A stretch of DNA of 5,700 nucleotides from Flavobacteriales bacterium (lineage in GTDB: Bacteria > Bacteroidota > Bacteroidia > Flavobacteriales > Flavobacteriaceae), in NCBI GenBank assembly GCA_027003085.1, contig JALWYR010000132.1:1-5700 (forward strand). The letters are read 5' to 3'. Of the stretch, positions 5,039-5,700 are shown in pieces (position 1 is the stretch's first letter; the number at the start of each line of letters is the position of its first letter). A program made the translations under genes and the position numbers. The notes below the pieces were generated by a model that saw nothing but the letters and a program-made list of their open reading frames with translations, was not told where the DNA came from and ran no database searches.

Positions 5039-5700
5039 TCAATCCCGCTTTCCGCCAACCACCAGCACAATCTCGCCTTTGGGCGGATGCGCTTCGTAAT
5101 AGTCTGCCAGCCCGGCCAAAGTGCCCCGGCGGGTTTCCTCGAATTTTTTGCTCAACTCGCGCGAAACCGAAGCCGGACGGCCGGGCCCGAAAACTTCGGC
5201 CAATTGGCGTAAGGTTTTTACCAAACGGTGCGGACTTTCGTAGAAAATCATCGTCCGCGGTTCGTTGCGCAGGAATTCCAGACGCGTTTTTCGCCCCTTT
5301 TTCACCGGCAAAAAACCCTCGAAAACAAATCGTTCAGCAGGCAACCCCGAATTGACCAAAGCCGGAATCAAGGCCGTAGGTCCCGGCAGGGTTTCCACCG
5401 GAATATTGCGCTCAATGGCCTCACGAACAAGCAAATAACCCGGGTCGGAAATACCCGGTGTGCCGGCATCGGTGATGTAGGCCATATGCTTGCCCGCGGC
5501 CAATAACTCCCCGATGCGCGCACGGGCGCGATGCTCGTTAAACTTGTGGAAGGATTGCAAGGGCTTGTCAATGCCGTAGTGTTGCAAGAGTTTGCGCGAA
5601 GTGCGCGTGTCTTCGGCCAGAATAATATCGGCTTCTTTCAATACCTCCACGGCGCGGTAGGTCATATCGCTCAAATTGCCTATGGGCGTGGGCACCAAGC
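5039..5700 (-). CDS. rsmI: 16S rRNA (cytidine-1402-2'-O)-methyltransferase, N-terminus cut by window
   Basis: RsmI transfers a methyl group from S-adenosylmethionine to the 2'-OH of C1402 in the decoding centre of 16S rRNA. About 220 residues are visible. They begin in the first beta strand at L-V-P-T-P-I-G-N-L-S-D, so only a handful of residues lie past the right edge. The TTG at 5696-5698 is read here as an internal Leu, not a start. Counting from it, further motifs are AEDTRTS (28-34), SFHKFNEH (49-56; often SYHEHNE), the cofactor-site ITDAGTPGISDPG (75-87), LPGPTALIPAL (104-114), FEGFLP (126-131), TMIFYESPHR (149-158), SRELSKKFEE (179-188) and the closing KGEIVLVVGG (207-216). It ends soon after that strand, as short Bacteroidota versions do, without the C-terminal extension of the E. 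coli enzyme. It converges on recA. The tetrapyrrole-methylase fold and the RsmI assignment are secure. Confidence 0.95.
   Translation of the reverse strand, partial: LVPTPIGNLSDMTYRAVEVLKEADIILAEDTRTSRKLLQHYGIDKPLQSFHKFNEHRARARIGELLAAGKHMAYITDAGTPGISDPGYLLVREAIERNIPVETLPGPTALIPALVNSGLPAERFVFEGFLPVKKGRKTRLEFLRNEPRTMIFYESPHRLVKTLRQLAEVFGPGRPASVSRELSKKFEETRRGTLAGLADYYEAHPPKGEIVLVVGGKRD

Noticed and set aside
4936..5355. Plus-strand open frames starting in the recA-rsmI gap (also 4908-5099)
   Set aside because: They begin in a repeat-containing spacer and run antisense through rsmI, with low-complexity, basic products and no domain.
5696..5698. TTG as the real start of rsmI
   Set aside because: It falls inside the first conserved beta strand (LVPTPIGNL); the family has several residues before it, so the true start is outside the window.

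Overview
The window looks like a chromosomal segment from a member of the Bacteroidota. Three things point that way. The minus-strand outer-membrane protein belongs to a beta-barrel family typical of that phylum. No gene start has a convincing Shine-Dalgarno sequence; the starts are preceded by A-rich leaders instead. The first convergent spacer carries sequence signatures I associate with a dispersed Bacteroidota intergenic element. Coding regions are about 55% GC by a spot count, so this is not one of the AT-rich marine flavobacteria. I would not name a class or genus.

Region 1 (1-1322) is a short plus-strand operon: a zinc-binding anti-sigma factor of the HxxxCxxC type, a secreted EF-hand protein with a cysteine tail built from KCG(S/A)GKCG units, and a DoxX-family membrane protein. 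It closes with a clear intrinsic terminator. The stop of an upstream frame overlaps the anti-sigma start (TAATG), so the partner ECF sigma gene probably lies just outside the window. The tail plus DoxX recalls the copper-binding bufferin/HvfA operons of other bacteria, but no modifying enzyme (DUF692/MNIO, DUF2063) is in view. This is the most unusual part of the window.

Region 2 (1323-1698) has no gene. It is a very GC-rich, hairpin-dense spacer between convergent genes and is probably a dispersed structured repeat.

Region 3 (1699-4861) holds a minus-strand PorT-like outer-membrane beta-barrel gene, divergent from a tight plus-strand cluster pyrH-frr-recA (UMP kinase, ribosome recycling factor, recombinase). 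These are housekeeping genes with well-preserved motifs.

Region 4 (4862-5700) is a second convergent spacer with small repeats and hairpins, followed by the 3' part of rsmI on the minus strand (16S rRNA C1402 2'-O-methyltransferase), whose start lies beyond the right edge.

No tRNA, rRNA, CRISPR array, transposase or phage gene is visible.
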